A stretch of DNA of 52,957 bases from Paractinoplanes rishiriensis (GTDB lineage: Bacteria; Actinomycetota; Actinomycetes; Mycobacteriales; Micromonosporaceae), in the NCBI RefSeq assembly GCF_016862375.1, contig NZ_BOMV01000004.1:1-52957 (forward strand), written 5' to 3'. The translations under genes were made by a program, and so were the position numbers. Below are positions 51,958 through 52,957 of the stretch, piece by piece (the stretch's first letter is position 1; every line of letters begins with the position of its first letter). The notes below the pieces were generated by a model, which was not told where the DNA came from, did not search any database, and worked only from the letters and a program-made list of their open reading frames with translations.

Positions 51958-52176
51958 GCCGGGACGACAGCGGTCGCCCGCCCCGGCGCGACGGCCCTCG
52001 CCCAGCGGCATGTATCGGGGATATGTTCCCGGGCCGGTTGTCGCCGACGCTGCGGAGCCGGGCGACGGCGCGGGTCAGTGGGCCGCCGCATTGCCGGACG
52101 GTAAGGGCCAAGGGCGGGATGGCGACTGGGCAGGAATGCTGGTAGCTGAAATGATCATGCGGTTTACTCGTGAACC

Positions 52177-52776
52177 ATGGGCATCATCTCCCGTGGGTTC
52201 GGCGGCCGCAGACGCGAGTCGATCCCCGGGCTACCCCCCGGGCAATACCTCACGCACGATTTCCCGGTGCTCTCGGCCGGGCCGACCCCGCGGGTCCCGC
52301 TCGATCGCTGGCACTTCACCGTGACCACCGAGACGGGCGAGCAACGCCGCTGGACCTGGGACGAGTTTTCCGCCCTGCCGCACGATGACGTGACGGTCGA
52401 CATCCACTGTGTCACCAAATGGTCGAAGCTGGGCACCACCTGGCGCGGCGTCGCGCTGGACACGTTGCTGGACGAGGTCGAGACCGCGGCCGACTTCGCC
52501 ATGGTGCACAGCTTCGGCGGGTACACCACGAACGTACCCCTGGAAGATCTGCTGGACGGAAAGGCGTGGATCGTCGACAGTTTCGACGGCGAGGATCTTG
52601 CGCCGGAGCACGGTGGTCCGGCCCGGATGCTCGTTCCGCACCTGTACTTCTGGAAGTCGGCCAAGTGGGTCGACGGCCTGCGGCTGATGCACGAGGACGA
52701 GCCGGGCTTCTGGGAGGCCGCCGGCTACCACATGTACGGAGACCCATGGCTCGAGCAGCGGTACCAGGGCGACTGA
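52177..52776 (+). CDS. YedY/sulfite-oxidase-like molybdopterin protein
   Basis: A 199-residue protein with the sulfite-oxidase molybdopterin fold. The Mo-ligand cysteine is Cys78 in DIHCVTKWSKLGTTWRGV; VHSFGGYTTNVPLEDLLDGK, HGGPARMLVPHLYFWKSAKW and GYHMYGDPW follow the family. There is no signal peptide, so it is probably cytoplasmic. The next gene, a flavin reductase, overlaps it by 31 bp and should deliver electrons, as in two-component YedY-like systems of actinobacteria. ATG 52177 starts MGIISRGFGGRR; I see no strong Shine-Dalgarno. Confidence 0.9.
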   Translation: MGIISRGFGGRRRESIPGLPPGQYLTHDFPVLSAGPTPRVPLDRWHFTVTTETGEQRRWTWDEFSALPHDDVTVDIHCVTKWSKLGTTWRGVALDTLLDEVETAADFAMVHSFGGYTTNVPLEDLLDGKAWIVDSFDGEDLAPEHGGPARMLVPHLYFWKSAKWVDGLRLMHEDEPGFWEAAGYHMYGDPWLEQRYQGD

Positions 52777-52957
52777 CCTGGCAGGTCGCGACGCTGGCGG
52801 CCGCACGGTGGGAGACCCCGACCGCGCGGACGCTGGTGTTCGACGTGCCCGGCTGGCCCGGTCACCTGCCCGGCCAGCACGTCGACGTCCGGCTCACCGC
52901 GGACGACGGCTACACCGCGCAGCGCAGCTATTCGATCGCCTCGGCGTGGACCGAAGG
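52746..52957 (+). CDS. FNR-like flavin reductase, N-terminal part (cut by window edge)
   Basis: The first 70 residues of a ferredoxin-reductase-type protein: LTWQVATLAAARWETPTART and LVFDVPGWPGHLPGQHVDVR, then QRSYSIASAW, where RSYS is the FAD-binding RxYS motif. The ATG lies inside the molybdoenzyme gene in another frame, so the two are co-translated. The remainder is outside the window. Confidence 0.85.
   Translation, partial: MARAAVPGRLTWQVATLAAARWETPTARTLVFDVPGWPGHLPGQHVDVRLTADDGYTAQRSYSIASAWTE

Overview
The window is about 53 kb of very GC-rich DNA with strong GC bias at third codon positions. It carries F420-dependent enzymes, an RskA-like anti-sigma factor, many SigA-like promoters placed directly on start codons (leaderless transcripts) and densely packed short operons. 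This is the look of an actinobacterial chromosome, most likely Micromonosporaceae such as Actinoplanes. That placement is inferred from style, not from a database match. There are no rRNA or tRNA genes, transposases, phage genes or CRISPR arrays that I can support.

Layout. (1) 1-9.4 kb: a secreted polysaccharide-degradation regulon. It has a large glycoside hydrolase with three F5/8-type-C (discoidin/CBM32-like) domains, a discoidin-DUF1996 secreted protein and a LacI-family regulator, joined by four copies of a GGAGAGCGCTCTCC-type operator. A VOC protein, an EEP-fold hydrolase and a DUF305-like lipoprotein sit between them. (2) 9.3-18 kb: H+/cation antiporter with an XRE regulator, MFS exporter, a NarL-type two-component system, glutathionyl-hydroquinone-reductase-like enzyme, MarR/EamA pair and an NAD(P)-binding protein. 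(3) 18.1-25.3 kb: a four-gene overlapping operon SWIM/DUF5691 - MoxR AAA+ - DUF5682 - VWA, which matches the uncharacterised E. coli yehQ-yehL-yehM-yehP set in content. (4) 25.3-31.7 kb: Ddn-like protein, DUF5925-AAA ATPase, an ECF sigma/anti-sigma pair that probably drives a divergent DUF4397-class F sortase operon, and an MFS/CGNR pair. (5) 31.7-36.5 kb: multicopper oxidase operon under a TetR, a frameshifted unknown gene, a VapBC pair, a gene fragment, and a cysteine-rich DUF1540 protein with an iron-box-like site. (6) 36.6-42.4 kb: a tightly coupled operon with an NrtR-type Nudix regulator, a J-domain/pseudokinase fusion, a VWA protein, an adenylosuccinate-synthetase paralogue and a transmembrane Ser/Thr kinase. 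(7) 42.7-51.9 kb: a secreted repeat protein followed by three S8 (subtilisin/mycosin-like) secreted proteases interleaved with two paralogous membrane-anchored two-cysteine proteins. (8) 52.2 kb to the edge: a YedY/sulfite-oxidase-like molybdoenzyme and the start of its likely flavin reductase partner.

The best candidates for undescribed biology are the NrtR/J-pseudokinase/VWA/ADSS operon (36.6-42.4 kb), the protease plus anchored-partner cluster (44.6-51.9 kb) with its covarying palindromic upstream element, and the SWIM-MoxR-DUF5682-VWA operon. Smaller finds are a mirror-image pair of ECF promoters at 28.35 kb, a 42-bp tandem repeat that triplicates a convergent gene junction at 9.3 kb, and an EamA gene that has lost its stop and reads antisense through its neighbour.
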